DNA of 64,000 nt from Neobacillus sp. OS1-2 (GTDB lineage: Bacteria > Bacillota > Bacilli > Bacillales > Cytobacillaceae): NCBI RefSeq assembly GCF_030915505.1, contig NZ_CP133265.1:62001-126000 (forward strand), given 5' to 3'. The notes beneath the pieces are model-generated. The model was not told where the DNA came from and ran no database searches. It was given only the letters and a program-made list of their open reading frames with translations. Below, one piece after another: positions 9,300 through 19,445 of this stretch. A program made the translations under genes and the position numbers. The stretch's first letter is position 1, and every line of letters starts with the position of its first letter.

Positions 9300-9329
9300 A
9301 GTATAATCAATCCAGCAAGTGTTGTGCAA
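9300..9329 (-). promoter_or_regulatory. Sigma-A promoter of the DUF6501 gene
   Basis: On the minus strand: TTGCAC (9329-9324), an 18-base spacer and TATACT (9305-9300), 37 bases before the chosen ATG. Confidence 0.6.
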
Positions 9330-9360
9330 CAATATCCATCTTCAGAACTTGGGGTACCTC

Positions 9361-10998
9361 TTAATTTTTTACCATCTCAATCGCTTTTTCCCTAAGACGG
9401 AATTTTTGAATTTTTCCTGATGCCGTCATGGGATAGGCATCCGTGAATTCAATATAACGGGGAATCTTATGTTTGGAAATCTTACCCGAGCAAAATTCTC
9501 GTAGTTCTTCAGCAGTAGCCGCTTGTCCCTCTTTTAAAATAATCCAGGCCATTACTTCTTCCCCATATACTTTGTCTGGAATCCCAATAACCTGAATATC
9601 AAGAACCTTTGGATGGGAATATAAAAATTCTTCGATTTCTCGAGGATAAATATTTTCGCCGCCGCGAATGATCATATCTTTTAACCGCCCCGTAATTTTA
9701 CAATACCCGTTTTCATCCATTACAGCTAAATCGCCTGTATGCAGCCAACCTTCTGTATCAATCGCCTCATTTGTGGCGGTAATATTTTTATAATACCCTT
9801 TCATTACATGATATCCCCGTGTGCAAAGCTCGCCCTGAACAACGTATCCGATTTCTCTATTTGTTCCCGGTTCGACAACTTTCACTTCCACGTTCGGCAA
9901 TGCTTTTCCCACCGTTTCTACCCGTAACTCAATTGGATCATCGGTTCTTGTTTGCATAATAACCGGTGATGATTCTGTTTGACCATATGCGATGGTGATT
10001 TCAGTTACTCCCATTTTTTCGATGACTGCCTTCATGACCTCAATCGGACAGTTGGATCCTGCCATGATTCCCGTTCGTAATGTTGAAAGATCATATTTGT
10101 CAAAATCAGGAACATTTAATTCGGCAATAAACATGGTTGGAACTCCATGAAGCCCTGTACACTTTTCGTCTTGAACCGTTTGTAAAACTCTTCTTGGGCT
10201 GAATTCTTGAACAGGAACCATTGTCGCGCCGACAGAAACACATGCCATCGTTCCCAGGACACATCCAAAACAATGAAAAAAAGGAACCGGAATACAAAGC
10301 CTGTCAGCTACGGTCAGCTTCATACAACCAGCAATATTAAAGCCGTTGTTAACGATATTATTATGGGTGAGCATGACCCCTTTGGGGAACCCCGTTGTCC
10401 CCGAGGTGTACTGCATATTAATGACATCATCCGGTTCAAGAGAATCCATTCGCACATTTAATTCCGTATCTGAAATGGTTTCCCCAAGCTTAATGATATC
10501 TTCCCAGGAATAGGTTCCGGGATACCTTTTTTCACCTAGAACAATGACATTTTTTAGAAAAGGGAGCCTGCTGCTATTCAGCCTGCCTGGTTCTGAGGTT
10601 TTCAATTCCGGGACAATTTCATATACCATATCCATATAGGAAGCATCCTTCCAAGTATCCATTAAAACAATCGTTGTTGTATCAGATTGGTTTAAGAGGT
10701 ACTCAAGTTCAGCAGTTCGGTAGTTAGTGTTAACTGTGACGAGGACTGCACCCATTTTACCGGTCGCAAATTGTGTAACGAGCCATTCAGGAGTGTTAGT
10801 TGACCAAGCAGCAAGCTGTTCTCCCTTGTTTATTCCGAGCTTCATAAAACCTTTTGCGGCCCTTCGACAAATTTCATCAAATTCACGGTATGTCCATCTC
10901 AAATTTCGATCTGAATAAACCACTGCCACGTGTTCCGGATGTAATGTTGCTTTTTCTTCTACTAGTTTTCCGATGGTAACATTTAATAATGATGACAT
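9361..10998 (-). CDS. Acyl-CoA synthetase (AMP-binding, FadD/YngI-like)
   Basis: A 545-residue adenylate-forming enzyme. It carries the ATP-binding signature YTSGTTGFPKGVMLTH (about residues 192-207), AYGQTESSP, TGDLAVMDENGY and the C-terminal GRLKDMIIRGGENIYP hinge with the late catalytic Lys in SGKIQKF. It activates a carboxylic acid, probably a medium- or long-chain fatty acid or a short branched acid, to the CoA thioester. The exact substrate is not readable from sequence. The start has a GGGGGATGAAGG-type site. A cre-like box and a TTGAATATTCAA palindrome lie in its upstream region, so carbon and fatty-acid control is likely. Confidence 0.88.
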   Translation of the reverse strand: MSSLLNVTIGKLVEEKATLHPEHVAVVYSDRNLRWTYREFDEICRRAAKGFMKLGINKGEQLAAWSTNTPEWLVTQFATGKMGAVLVTVNTNYRTAELEYLLNQSDTTTIVLMDTWKDASYMDMVYEIVPELKTSEPGRLNSSRLPFLKNVIVLGEKRYPGTYSWEDIIKLGETISDTELNVRMDSLEPDDVINMQYTSGTTGFPKGVMLTHNNIVNNGFNIAGCMKLTVADRLCIPVPFFHCFGCVLGTMACVSVGATMVPVQEFSPRRVLQTVQDEKCTGLHGVPTMFIAELNVPDFDKYDLSTLRTGIMAGSNCPIEVMKAVIEKMGVTEITIAYGQTESSPVIMQTRTDDPIELRVETVGKALPNVEVKVVEPGTNREIGYVVQGELCTRGYHVMKGYYKNITATNEAIDTEGWLHTGDLAVMDENGYCKITGRLKDMIIRGGENIYPREIEEFLYSHPKVLDIQVIGIPDKVYGEEVMAWIILKEGQAATAEELREFCSGKISKHKIPRYIEFTDAYPMTASGKIQKFRLREKAIEMVKN

Positions 10999-11029
10999 CC
11001 TTCATCCCCCTAATGTTCCAAAATACCAT

Positions 11030-11043
11030 AAAAAGCGCTTACA
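11030..11043 (-). promoter_or_regulatory. cre-like (CcpA) site upstream of the acyl-CoA synthetase
   Basis: On the minus strand TGTAAGCGCTTTTT matches 12 of 14 positions of TGWAANCGNTNWCA. It lies about 32 bases upstream of the start codon, downstream of the probable promoter, a roadblock position for repression. Confidence 0.5.
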
Positions 11044-11064
11044 AAAATATGTTACCACATTTGG

Positions 11065-11188
11065 TTGAATATTCAATATTTTTAAAATACAACTTTATTC
11101 AGTAGATTGTGAACCTTTTTTTACAATTATCAAATAGTGGTTCTCAAAAGCTCAGAGACCTATTACAATAGTAAAAACTGAATATTCA
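11065..11188. promoter_or_regulatory. Two copies of the palindrome TGAATATTCA in a divergent promoter region
   Basis: TGAATATTCAAT occurs at 11066-11077 and again at 11179-11190. The first overlaps a possible -35 of the leftward acyl-CoA synthetase gene. The second lies just after the candidate -10 TACAAT of the rightward Sda-like gene. The duplicated palindrome suggests one dimeric repressor acting on both genes. The protein is unknown; TetR-type fatty-acid regulators use comparable sites. Confidence 0.5.
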
Positions 11189-11218
11189 ATCCACTTTTCT
11201 AAGGAGGGCATTCTTCAA

Positions 11219-11356
11219 TTGAAAATTATGAGTAACGAGCAGTTAGTTGTTTCGTACCGGGATGCATTAAAATCTGGAAAGGAAAAGGAATGGATCAAGA
11301 TTTTAAAAGATGAAATTCAACGTCGTGGATTAAGACCCTTTAAGAATCGCACGTAA
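11219..11356 (+). CDS. sda: Sda-like sporulation histidine kinase inhibitor
   Basis: A 45-residue protein. The TTG at 11219 lies 10 bases after AAGGAGGG; an in-frame ATG at 11228 is too far from it. The sequence SNEQLVVSYRDAL, then WIKILKDEIQRRGL, follows the two-helix hairpin pattern of Sda (S-x-E-x-L-x-x-S-Y-x-x-A, then I-x-x-L-x-x-E-I-x-R-R-x-L). Sda binds the dimerisation domain of sporulation kinases such as KinA and blocks sporulation when replication is perturbed. I saw no clear DnaA boxes in the upstream 200 bases, unlike the B. subtilis sda promoter. Family assignment is fairly secure; the role here is inferred. Confidence 0.72.
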   Translation: MKIMSNEQLVVSYRDALKSGKEKEWIKILKDEIQRRGLRPFKNRT

Positions 11357-11364
11357 TGTCAGCT

Positions 11365-11399
11365 AAAAACCGCTGAGAAAAGCTCAGCGGTTTTTCTTA
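11365..11399. terminator. Bidirectional terminator between sda and odhB
   Basis: A 13-bp perfect stem (AAAAACCGCTGAG / CTCAGCGGTTTTT) with a 5-base loop has T-runs on both strands and serves the two convergent genes. Confidence 0.9.
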
Positions 11400-11401
11400 T
11401 T

Positions 11402-12664
11402 TTATCCTTCTAGAAGTAAATTTTCTGGATCCTCCAGCAATTCTTTTATTTTACTTAAAAAGGTAACCGCTTCCTTTCCATCGACAATACGATGGTCATA
11501 CGAAAGGGCAACATACATCATTGGCCTGTTTTCCATCTTCTCTTTATCGATCGCCACAGGTCTGAGTTGAATTTTGTGCATCCCAAGGATGGCAACTTGG
11601 GGCCCATTTAGGATAGGAGTCGATAGTAATGAGCCGAATACCCCTCCGTTTGTAATAGTAAAGGTTCCCCCCTGTAAGTCCTTTAATGCTAACTTATTCG
11701 TTTTTGCCTTTTCAGCAAGCTGCATGATATCCAGCTCTATTTCGGCAAACGTTTTACGATCGGCGTCCCTTACCACTGGTACAACCAGTCCTTCTGCGGC
11801 AGCAACTGCAATGCCTATATCGTAGAATTTTTTTATCAGCAGATTATCACCTTGAATTTCAGCATTAATATAGGGAAATTTCTTTAATGCTGCCACTGCT
11901 GCTTTTGTAAAAAAGGACATAAATCCAAGCCTGACATCATGTTCTTCAAAAAATGTATCCTTTCTCCGTTTTCTAAGATCCATCACAGCGGTCAAATCAA
12001 TTTCATTAAAAGTTGTAAGCATTGCTGCTGTTTGCTGAACCTCGACAAGGCGCTTAGCAATCGTTTGCCTGCGTCTTGACATCTTTTCATAAATAATTGG
12101 TTTAGACTCATCTTGAATCTCAGGAGCTGTTTCCTTTTTAGCTATAGTTTGATGGTTATTTTTATCCTCTTGCTGAAAAGAAGTTACATCCTGCTTGCGG
12201 ATTCTTCCTAATGGATCCATTGCAGGAATTTCATTTAGATTTACTCCTTTTTCTCGAGCCAATCTTCGGGCTGCCGGAGAAGCGATTGGTCGTTGGTTAC
12301 TACTTTGATCTGCCTTTTGATTGCTTGCTATTTCTTTGGAATCAGCAATAGTTGCTATCGGTTCCATTTTGGTTGGTTCAGCCATTGATTCTGCTGGTAT
12401 TTTTCCATCCGCAGGTTCTGAACCTACGCTACTTTCAGCGATAACGGCAATCGTCTCCCCCACCTTTACACTATCACCCTCTGAAAACTTCTGCTCGGTA
12501 ATTACACCAGAAAAATCAGAAATGATCTCGATATTCACCTTATCGGTTTCTAATTCAACTAGGTATTCTCCCTGTTCCACAAGGTCCCCAACATTTTTAA
12601 GCCATTTAGCAATCGTCCCCTCTGAAATCGATTCTGCTAATTCAGGTACTTTTATTTCAGCCAT
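11402..12664 (-). CDS. odhB: 2-oxoglutarate dehydrogenase E2, dihydrolipoyl succinyltransferase
   Basis: A 420-residue E2 subunit. Residues 1-75 form the lipoyl domain with the lipoylated Lys in [11 protein letters not shown] linker and the peripheral subunit-binding domain ([14 protein letters not shown], about 127-140) follow, then the catalytic domain ending in [12 protein letters not shown] with the active-site His. It transfers the succinyl group to CoA in the TCA cycle. It overlaps the end of odhA by 8 bases, with the ribosome binding site inside odhA, which means translational coupling. Length is normal. Confidence 0.96.
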   Translation of the reverse strand: MAEIKVPELAESISEGTIAKWLKNVGDLVEQGEYLVELETDKVNIEIISDFSGVITEQKFSEGDSVKVGETIAVIAESSVGSEPADGKIPAESMAEPTKMEPIATIADSKEIASNQKADQSSNQRPIASPAARRLAREKGVNLNEIPAMDPLGRIRKQDVTSFQQEDKNNHQTIAKKETAPEIQDESKPIIYEKMSRRRQTIAKRLVEVQQTAAMLTTFNEIDLTAVMDLRKRRKDTFFEEHDVRLGFMSFFTKAAVAALKKFPYINAEIQGDNLLIKKFYDIGIAVAAAEGLVVPVVRDADRKTFAEIELDIMQLAEKAKTNKLALKDLQGGTFTITNGGVFGSLLSTPILNGPQVAILGMHKIQLRPVAIDKEKMENRPMMYVALSYDHRIVDGKEAVTFLSKIKELLEDPENLLLEG

Positions 12665-15523
12665 TATTTACTCCTCCTTGTTCATTCCGTGAAAGTGCTG
12701 CATGAAGAATTTTAGACTGACCGAGTTTATGAACATTTGGCTCCCCTTCAGCAGGGCTTGAACGGCGACGGCGGCCCACAAATTCTACTCTAATTCCATC
12801 ACGGGCAATTCCATTGAGTCGGGGTTCAACAAAATTCCAGGCACCCATATTCTTTGGCTCCTCCTGAACCCAGAAAATTTCTTTCAGATTTTTATATCGT
12901 CCAACTATTTCATGAATGATAGTTGTTGGAAATGGATAGATTTCCTCAAGCCTTAATACTTGAAGCCAGTCAAATTGACTATCATCTTTTACTTGTTCGG
13001 CAATATCGATTGCGATTTTACCTGAACAAAGGACAAGCCGTTCTATCTTCTCTTGATCCCTGTCGGTAGTGAATTGTTCCAATACAGGCTTAAATTCTCC
13101 TTCACTTAGTTCAATACCAGACGAGGATACCATTGGATTCCTTAAAAGGCTTTTCGGTGCCATGATAATTAGAGGGCGTACTTCCTTTTTCATCAGCATG
13201 GCTGCCTGACGTCTTAAAATATGAAAATATTGCGCAGCACTAGAAAGGTTGGCAATCGTCCAGTTTTTTTCAGCTGCTGACTGTAAAAATCTCTCCATTC
13301 TTCCACTGGAATGTTCTGGTCCTTGGCCTTCATAGCCATGTGGCAGTAATAGAACAAGACCGGACTTTTGCCCCCATTTTGCCATACCCGCTGCAATAAA
13401 CTGATCAAAAATAACTTGCGCAGCATTTGCGAAATCCCCGTATTGTGCTTCCCAAATAACAAGTGTATCGGGTGAAAATACTGAATACCCATATTCAAAG
13501 CCAACTACTGCTGCTTCTGTTAATGGACTATTATAAACGGCAAAGGAAGCTTTTCCATCAGAAAGTAGGTGGAGGGGTAAAAAAGCCTCCCGGTTTTGCT
13601 GTCATGAAGCACCAAATTACGTTGGGCAAAGGTCCCCCGCTCTGAGTCTTGCCCCGATAATCGGATCGGTGTCCCATCCGCTAAAATGGTTGCAAACGCA
13701 AGAGTCTCCGCTAATGCCCAGTCCACTTTTCCATTTTCATTCAGTGCATCAGCCCGTCTATTTAAGATTTTTTCTAGTTTGTTAAATACGTTAAAATCTT
13801 TTGGCCAATCAAGTAATTCTTTGTTTATTTTTTGTAGCTTTTCCAAAGGGACATTCGTGACAATTGATGCATCCTCATTCATGAAAACTGGTGGTTCCGG
13901 TACCTTTATTTCTCCGTCCTTAGAGATTTGTGAAACTTTCCGGAAAGCGGCTTCCAGTTTTTCATGAATTTCCTTTTCCATTCCCGCTACATCCTTTTCG
14001 CTGACCATACCTTCATTTTGTAGATTTTTTGTATATATTTCTTTAACAGTTGGATGACGCTGAATGAGCGTATACATTTGCGGGCTTGTAGTCATCGGCT
14101 CATCCATCTCATTATGACCATATCTACGGTATCCCACTAAATCTATGAGGAAATCTTTTTGAAAAACGGCACGATATTCTGCTGCTAAAAAGGCCGCTTT
14201 CATGCAAGCATCCGGATCATCTGCATTCACATGTATAATCGGAATTTCAAATCCCTTTGCCAAATCACTTGCATAACGTGTGGACCTGGAATCCACTGAT
14301 TCTGTTGTGAACCCTATCGTATTATTTGCGATAATGTGGATGGTGCCACCTGTCCGGTACCCCTTTAAGCGGCTTAAATTCAATGTTTCTGCTACAATTC
14401 CCTCACCAGGGAAGGCTGCATCCCCGTGTATTAGAATGGCAAGTGCTGATTTACTGTTTTCCATTGGATAACCTGGGGTATTTTTATCGTCTTGGGCTGC
14501 CCTTGTAAAACCTTCAACTACAGCCCCAACATACTCAAGATGGCTCGGATTATTCGCTAGGGATATCTTCTTCGCTTCTACTGCATTTTCTGCAGACAAC
14601 TGTCTATTTAAACCTAGATGATATTTGACATCCCCTGTCCAGCCAAAATTGATTCCAATTGATCCTTCTGATGGTACAAGTTCTTTATTGGGTGCATGCT
14701 GAAATTCCGCAAAAATCATTTCATAGGGTTTTCCAAGCACATGTGCAAGCACATTTAATCTGCCCCTATGTGCCATACCAATATTTAGGTATTCAGCACC
14801 GTTTGTAATGGCATCTGAAATTATTTCATCAAGGATGGGCACCATCACGTCAAGTCCTTCGATAGAAAAACGCTTTTGCCCGACAAACGTTTTATGGAGA
14901 AATCTTTCAAACTCTTCCACTTCATAAAGCCGTTTTAATGTTTTTATTCTTTTGTCCTTGGAAATACCTGGGCTCATTCTGCCATTCTCAATTTTTTCAA
15001 TTAGCCAATTTTTCTCTTCTACGGCATGAACATGGTCAAACTCATAGGCGATGGATTTAGTGTAAACATCCCTCAAAAATCGATATGCATCTAACCCTGT
15101 TGCCAAATCACTATTTGAACAAAGAATTTCCGCCGGAAGGGTGTTCAAGTCCTCCTCACTAAGTCCATAATTCCCAAGTTCGAAACGGGTTGGATCCGGT
15201 TTATGATTACCAAGCGGATAAATGTTGGCAGCTAGGTGACCGTAGGTTCGAATATTATCAGCCAGTTTTACAGCCGCTATTAATTTTCTCTGCTGTGTAG
15301 AATCAGACGTGATTGTTCGACCAAAATCTAAACCCTCTTTTGAAACAGTATTTGCGAAAATGGAAAAATCAGCTTCATTCATTTTCTCAAAAAGCACTCT
15401 CATTTCTTCTTCAACTGACAATGGTTCCTGTTTGTACCTTTCAAATTGATCAACCAGATAGCCAAGATTGGGACCTGAAAAATTATTCAGAAAGTCTCCT
15501 TTTTCTAAATACTTTCTATTCAT
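12657..15523 (-). pseudogene. odhA: 2-oxoglutarate dehydrogenase E1 with one frameshift
   Basis: Thiamine-diphosphate E1 subunit of the 2-oxoglutarate dehydrogenase complex. The ATG at 15523 has AGGGGG 8-10 bases upstream; the frame extends 19 codons further but without a ribosome binding site. The reading frame is family-like down to DSKTG near 13590, then breaks at a CCC triplet (13589-13591, plus strand). Adding one C gives an uninterrupted 955-residue protein reading [18 protein letters not shown] and on through [10 protein letters not shown] and [14 protein letters not shown] to odhB. The rest shows no damage, so either a sequencing undercall or a very fresh mutation explains it. The intact length fits OdhA (about 940 residues). 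Confidence 0.88.
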
Positions 15524-15618
15524 GTGTCGAACCCCCTTAAACCTTATGGTTCTGTTAACCATCTTTATTACTATTATCATTTCACAATAAAACGAACCTG
15601 AAATTGATATAAATCAAT

Positions 15619-15642
15619 AAAAAAAAAGACCTAAGAGGTCTT
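15619..15642 (-). terminator. Terminator of mnmH
   Basis: A 7-bp stem (AAGACCT / AGGTCTT) overlaps the mnmH stop codon and is followed by a long T-run on the minus strand. Confidence 0.8.
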
Positions 15643-16714
15643 AATGCTTATTTGTTATTAAACGTGGTTGGAAGGTTAACTCATCAAGTTTAGTGATAAT
15701 TTTTGCAGCTGCATCTATTGGATTTTCGGCATAAATATCAATAAATTCACCTTCATATTCTTGTCTTGCATGGTCATAGCGTGGGTCATAATAATGGTCA
15801 AGTAAAATCAGAATCATTTCCCGATAATTCTTTTCATGTAGTGTTTGCAAGAGATTTTTTCTTATTTCAACATCCTTCACTCGTTTTAATACCTTATCAA
15901 TACCCAAAGAAATTTTTTCGAAATACCAAGGTTCCTGTTCGTATGGCAATACATATTCAGAAACAAGCTGTGTAACTCTTTGCTCAAGTGATGAATGAAT
16001 ATAAATGTTAATCCCCTTAAATTTAACATCCATCAATTCTTCAGGCTGCACGGCTTTGCCAATTCGTTTGCTTTCTGCCTCAACAAGAAAATAATCACTA
16101 CCCTGGATTTCCTGAAGTCCCTTAAATAATAGAGAATCAAATATCTTTTGATTATGACCCTCCGAAAGGCCAATCGTCCCGAAAATAGACCCACGATGAC
16201 CTGCCATTTCCTCCAGGTCAAGGATAGGATAGCTCTTCTTTTCCAAGATCTTCAAAACCTCTGTTTTCCCAACCCCTGTCATCCCATGGAGGACAACCGC
16301 TTGATTAGGAATAATCGTGGGGATTTTTTCTAGGATATGGTGACGATATGCTTTATAACCACCAATTAACCTCCATGCGTAAATACCGGCAAATTCCAAG
16401 AAGGTAATCACTGCTTTACTGCGCATCCCGCCACGCCAACAATGGATCACTAATTCTCCCTCGGTATGATAGGATCTAATGGTCTTTAGAAGAGCAGGAA
16501 TTTTCGGCGAAACAAATTCCATCGCTTTCCACTTTGCCGCTGCCTGGCCTTCATGTTTGTAAATGGTTCCAACTACTTGACGTTCTTCATCAGAAAATAA
16601 AGGAACATTGATTGCACCGGGAATGGAGCCTTCCTTAAATTCAATTGGTGAACGGATATCAATGATCATCGATTCTTTCAAATTAAAAAGATCTTCAACG
16701 GTTATTTCCTTCAT
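15641..16714 (-). CDS. mnmH: tRNA 2-selenouridine synthase (MnmH/YbbB)
   Basis: A 357-residue protein with an N-terminal rhodanese domain, active Cys92 in HCWRGGMRSK, and a P-loop domain starting at HGMTGVGKTE (Lys150). MnmH replaces sulfur by selenium in the wobble base of certain tRNAs (2-thiouridine to 2-selenouridine, through a geranylated intermediate), using selenophosphate from SelD. Length and both motifs are standard. AGGGG lies upstream of the ATG. No selD or other selenium gene is in the window, so the selenium supply must be encoded elsewhere. It is transcribed alone, with its own terminator. Confidence 0.92.
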   Translation of the reverse strand: MKEITVEDLFNLKESMIIDIRSPIEFKEGSIPGAINVPLFSDEERQVVGTIYKHEGQAAAKWKAMEFVSPKIPALLKTIRSYHTEGELVIHCWRGGMRSKAVITFLEFAGIYAWRLIGGYKAYRHHILEKIPTIIPNQAVVLHGMTGVGKTEVLKILEKKSYPILDLEEMAGHRGSIFGTIGLSEGHNQKIFDSLLFKGLQEIQGSDYFLVEAESKRIGKAVQPEELMDVKFKGINIYIHSSLEQRVTQLVSEYVLPYEQEPWYFEKISLGIDKVLKRVKDVEIRKNLLQTLHEKNYREMILILLDHYYDPRYDHARQEYEGEFIDIYAENPIDAAAKIITKLDELTFQPRLITNKH

Positions 16715-16930
16715 TACACAACGCCCCTAGATAAAAATCATAATTAGATGGGTGAAAACATCTATAAAAACAAACAAAACTTCCACAACTGGAAGTTTCA
16801 TACAAAATTATGGCAACACAGACTATTACAAGCCAGTTTAGATAGTAAAAGTATATACACATTATAAAGGAGATAACCGTTCTTATCAAGAAATTGTCGA
16901 CCTTTGTCAGCAATTAACACTCTTTCCTTC

Positions 16931-17320
16931 TTATCGAAACGGTGTTCCCGTTAACTTTTCAACTGCACGACAAAATTGATCCCAATTAGCAGGAAAACAT
17001 TCAGTTCCTTCACTAGCATACATTTTTTCCTTCGTTTTCAATTTTACCGACCAGTATTTACCTTCCAGAATAATTCCTTCTTCTTTTCGGTAAGATGGCT
17101 TCCATTTCCTAATATTTAGGCTGTAAACTTCCCTTTTAAATTCCTCCAAATCGCCTGATTTTACTGTCTGGAGATCTGGTAGTGTCTGACAAACCCCTTT
17201 ATTTCTCCATTCTAAAGACACAAATGTATTTTTTTCAAAATTAACTCGAAGTAGATACGAAATTCCTCCGAATCCTTCAAGTGAGGCCATAATAGAAAGG
17301 ATTGATTCATAATCCCTCAT
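16931..17320 (-). CDS. Hypothetical protein, 129 residues
   Basis: I do not recognise this family. It is a soluble alpha/beta-looking protein with no signal peptide or membrane segment. It has charged, Trp-containing beta-like stretches (TFVSLEWRNKG, GKYWSVKLKTKEKMYA) and two separated Cys residues (after GV and in GTECFP). An AAGG lies just before the ATG. It lies between mnmH and the trp operon, on the same strand, but behind the trp terminator, so it is probably a unit of its own. Codon use looks like that of its neighbours. Confidence 0.6.
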   Translation of the reverse strand: MRDYESILSIMASLEGFGGISYLLRVNFEKNTFVSLEWRNKGVCQTLPDLQTVKSGDLEEFKREVYSLNIRKWKPSYRKEEGIILEGKYWSVKLKTKEKMYASEGTECFPANWDQFCRAVEKLTGTPFR

Positions 17321-17410
17321 AATCCTTCATCCTTATTTACCATAATAATTTTTTTGTCATGTATTCAAGCAAATTATAGTAAAGATAGACATTTTCCGCT
17401 GTAACAAATG

Positions 17411-17467
17411 ATACTGTAAGTAAAAAAGCCCACTTCATGGTGAAGTAGACTTTTTTACTTACAGTAT
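17411..17467 (-). terminator. Terminator of the trp operon
   Basis: A roughly 26-bp inverted repeat spans the trpA stop codon (17459-17461). Its two imperfect positions form G-U pairs only in the minus-strand RNA. The inner stem is flanked by A6/T6 runs. Confidence 0.85.
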
Positions 17468-18244
17468 TTTTGTTTCCCGTTTGAAACATGACATTAATTC
17501 TTCCATTTCACTAAGATCATTTTGTGCAAACAAATCAACAATTCTACTGCCAACAATAACTCCATCACAGTACGTTGTTAATTCAGCAATTTGATCCTTT
17601 GTTGATATCCCAAATCCTGCCATTACCGGTATGGTGCTTACCTCTTTTACGGTCTTCAAAAATTGCAGTAATTCAGCATCATATTCATTTCTCGCCCCAG
17701 TAATTCCCTTAACGGTAACTGTATATAAAAATCCTTTGCCTTTACTTGAAATTGTTTTTATCCGCTCAAGTGGCGTTGTAAGGGTAACTAAGCGAATTAG
17801 TTCAATATTTGCCTCCTCAAGCTGGGGTGCTATGATCTCTTCTTCCTCAATGGGGAGGTCGGGAATAATACAACCATCTACACCGGCGATTCGGATATCG
17901 CGAACAAATTCCTCTATTCCGTAAGCGTAAATTGGATTTACATACGTCATTAAGAGAATGGGAATGGTAATGACTTCCCTTGCCTTTTGTAATTCTGCAA
18001 TGATCCCCTTTAAGGTGGTACCGTTTTGAAGGGCTCTAAGTCCCGCTTGTTGAATGGTTGGACCATCCGCAACTGGATCAGAAAAAGGAACTCCAACCTC
18101 TATTGCGCTCGCACCGAAATGTTCAAGTAATGTCAACCTATTTATTAAACTATCTAGCCCTCCATCCCCTGCCATTATGTAAGGAATAAATGCCTTGTTG
18201 TTATGGGCTTGTAATTTTGAAAATGATTGTTCAATTCGGTACAT
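17459..18244 (-). CDS. trpA: Tryptophan synthase alpha chain
   Basis: A TIM-barrel subunit that cleaves indole-3-glycerol phosphate to indole, which is channelled to TrpB. The signature [17 protein letters not shown] (catalytic Glu in the strand before it) and the phosphate loops GFGIS and VIVGSRIV are present. The frame reaches 18262, but AAGGGGG lies 8 bases before the ATG at 18244, giving 261 residues. The start overlaps trpB by 14 bases. It is the last gene of the operon. Confidence 0.95.
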   Translation of the reverse strand: MYRIEQSFSKLQAHNNKAFIPYIMAGDGGLDSLINRLTLLEHFGASAIEVGVPFSDPVADGPTIQQAGLRALQNGTTLKGIIAELQKAREVITIPILLMTYVNPIYAYGIEEFVRDIRIAGVDGCIIPDLPIEEEEIIAPQLEEANIELIRLVTLTTPLERIKTISSKGKGFLYTVTVKGITGARNEYDAELLQFLKTVKEVSTIPVMAGFGISTKDQIAELTTYCDGVIVGSRIVDLFAQNDLSEMEELMSCFKRETKIL

Positions 18245-19445
18245 GATCATTTCCCCCTTCAATCCTTGATTTCACAGTATCTACATCCTTATCGCCACGG
18301 CCGGAGAGGCATACAACAATGTTTTGCGTTTCGTTCAATTCAGCCGCTAGCTTAACACTAAAGGCAACAGCATGGGCACTTTCAAGTGCAGGTATAATTC
18401 CCTCAAGCTTTGATAAAAGTTGAAAGGCCTCCAGTGCTTCTTGATCTGTAATAGAATAATAGTCTGCCCTCCCACTATCCTTTAAGTAGCTGTGTTCAGG
18501 ACCTACCCCGGGATAATCAAGGCCGGCAGATATAGAATGGGCTTCTTGAATCTGACCATCATTGGTTTGCAATAAATACATTAAGGAACCATGTAAAACA
18601 CCTGGTTTACCTTTTGTTAACGAGGCCGCATGAAAATCGGTTTCAACACCGGCACCCGCCGCTTCAACCCCATATAAACGGACTGACGTATCTTCAATAA
18701 ATGGGTAAAACATCCCCATTGCATTACTTCCGCCCCCTATACAGGCAACAACAGCATCAGGAAGACAGCCTTCCCGCTTTAGAAATTGTTCTCTTGTTTC
18801 CTTGCCAATGACACTTTGAAAATCTCTTACCATCACGGGAAAAGGGTGAGGACCCATGACAGATCCTAAAAGATAGTGGGTGTCATCCACATTGGCTACC
18901 CAGTATCTCAGCGCTTCGTTGACGGCGTCCTTTAATGTAGCACTACCGGAGGTTACTCCAACCACCTTTGCTCCCAACAATTCCATGCGAAAGACGTTTA
19001 ATGCCTGTCTTTTTATGTCCTCTTCCCCCATAAAAATAATACAATCCAGGTTTAACAAGGCACAAACAGTCGCCGTCGCCACACCATGCTGACCGGCACC
19101 TGTTTCGGCTACAATCCTTCGCTTTCCCATCCGAACTGCTAGTAACGCCTGACCAATGGCATTGTTGATTTTATGGGCTCCTGTATGATTCAGATCTTCT
19201 CTTTTAAGAAAAATATTGGCACCACCAGCATGTCTGGTTAGATTTTCTGCAAAATATAGTGGTGTCTCTCTCCCGACATATTCTTTTAATAATCGATCTA
19301 TCTCAGCTTGAAAGCCCGGTTCCTTCTTAGCCATTTCATATGCTTCATTAAGCTCAATAACGGCTTTCATCAAGGTTTCCGGTACAAATCTTCCTCCATA
19401 AATACCGAAATGTCCTCTTTCATTTGGTAATGTATATGTGCTCAT
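18231..19445 (-). CDS. trpB: Tryptophan synthase beta chain
   Basis: A PLP enzyme that condenses indole with serine. The PLP lysine lies in [12 protein letters not shown] and the phosphate loop is GGGSNAMG. Of two ATG codons six bases apart I chose 19445, which has 8-base spacing from GGGGGG, giving 404 residues. It overlaps trpF upstream and trpA downstream, indicating coupled translation and the usual 1:1 TrpA:TrpB complex. Confidence 0.96.
   Translation of the reverse strand: MSTYTLPNERGHFGIYGGRFVPETLMKAVIELNEAYEMAKKEPGFQAEIDRLLKEYVGRETPLYFAENLTRHAGGANIFLKREDLNHTGAHKINNAIGQALLAVRMGKRRIVAETGAGQHGVATATVCALLNLDCIIFMGEEDIKRQALNVFRMELLGAKVVGVTSGSATLKDAVNEALRYWVANVDDTHYLLGSVMGPHPFPVMVRDFQSVIGKETREQFLKREGCLPDAVVACIGGGSNAMGMFYPFIEDTSVRLYGVEAAGAGVETDFHAASLTKGKPGVLHGSLMYLLQTNDGQIQEAHSISAGLDYPGVGPEHSYLKDSGRADYYSITDQEALEAFQLLSKLEGIIPALESAHAVAFSVKLAAELNETQNIVVCLSGRGDKDVDTVKSRIEGGNDHVPN

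Noticed and set aside
13214-13504. A 96-residue minus-strand frame inside odhA
   Set aside because: It is the out-of-frame continuation across the odhA frameshift zone. The correct frame of odhA runs through this stretch.
16695-16913. A 72-residue hydrophobic minus-strand frame upstream of mnmH
   Set aside because: No ribosome binding site, Cys/Tyr/Phe-rich composition typical of AT-rich non-coding DNA, and overlap with the mnmH start region.
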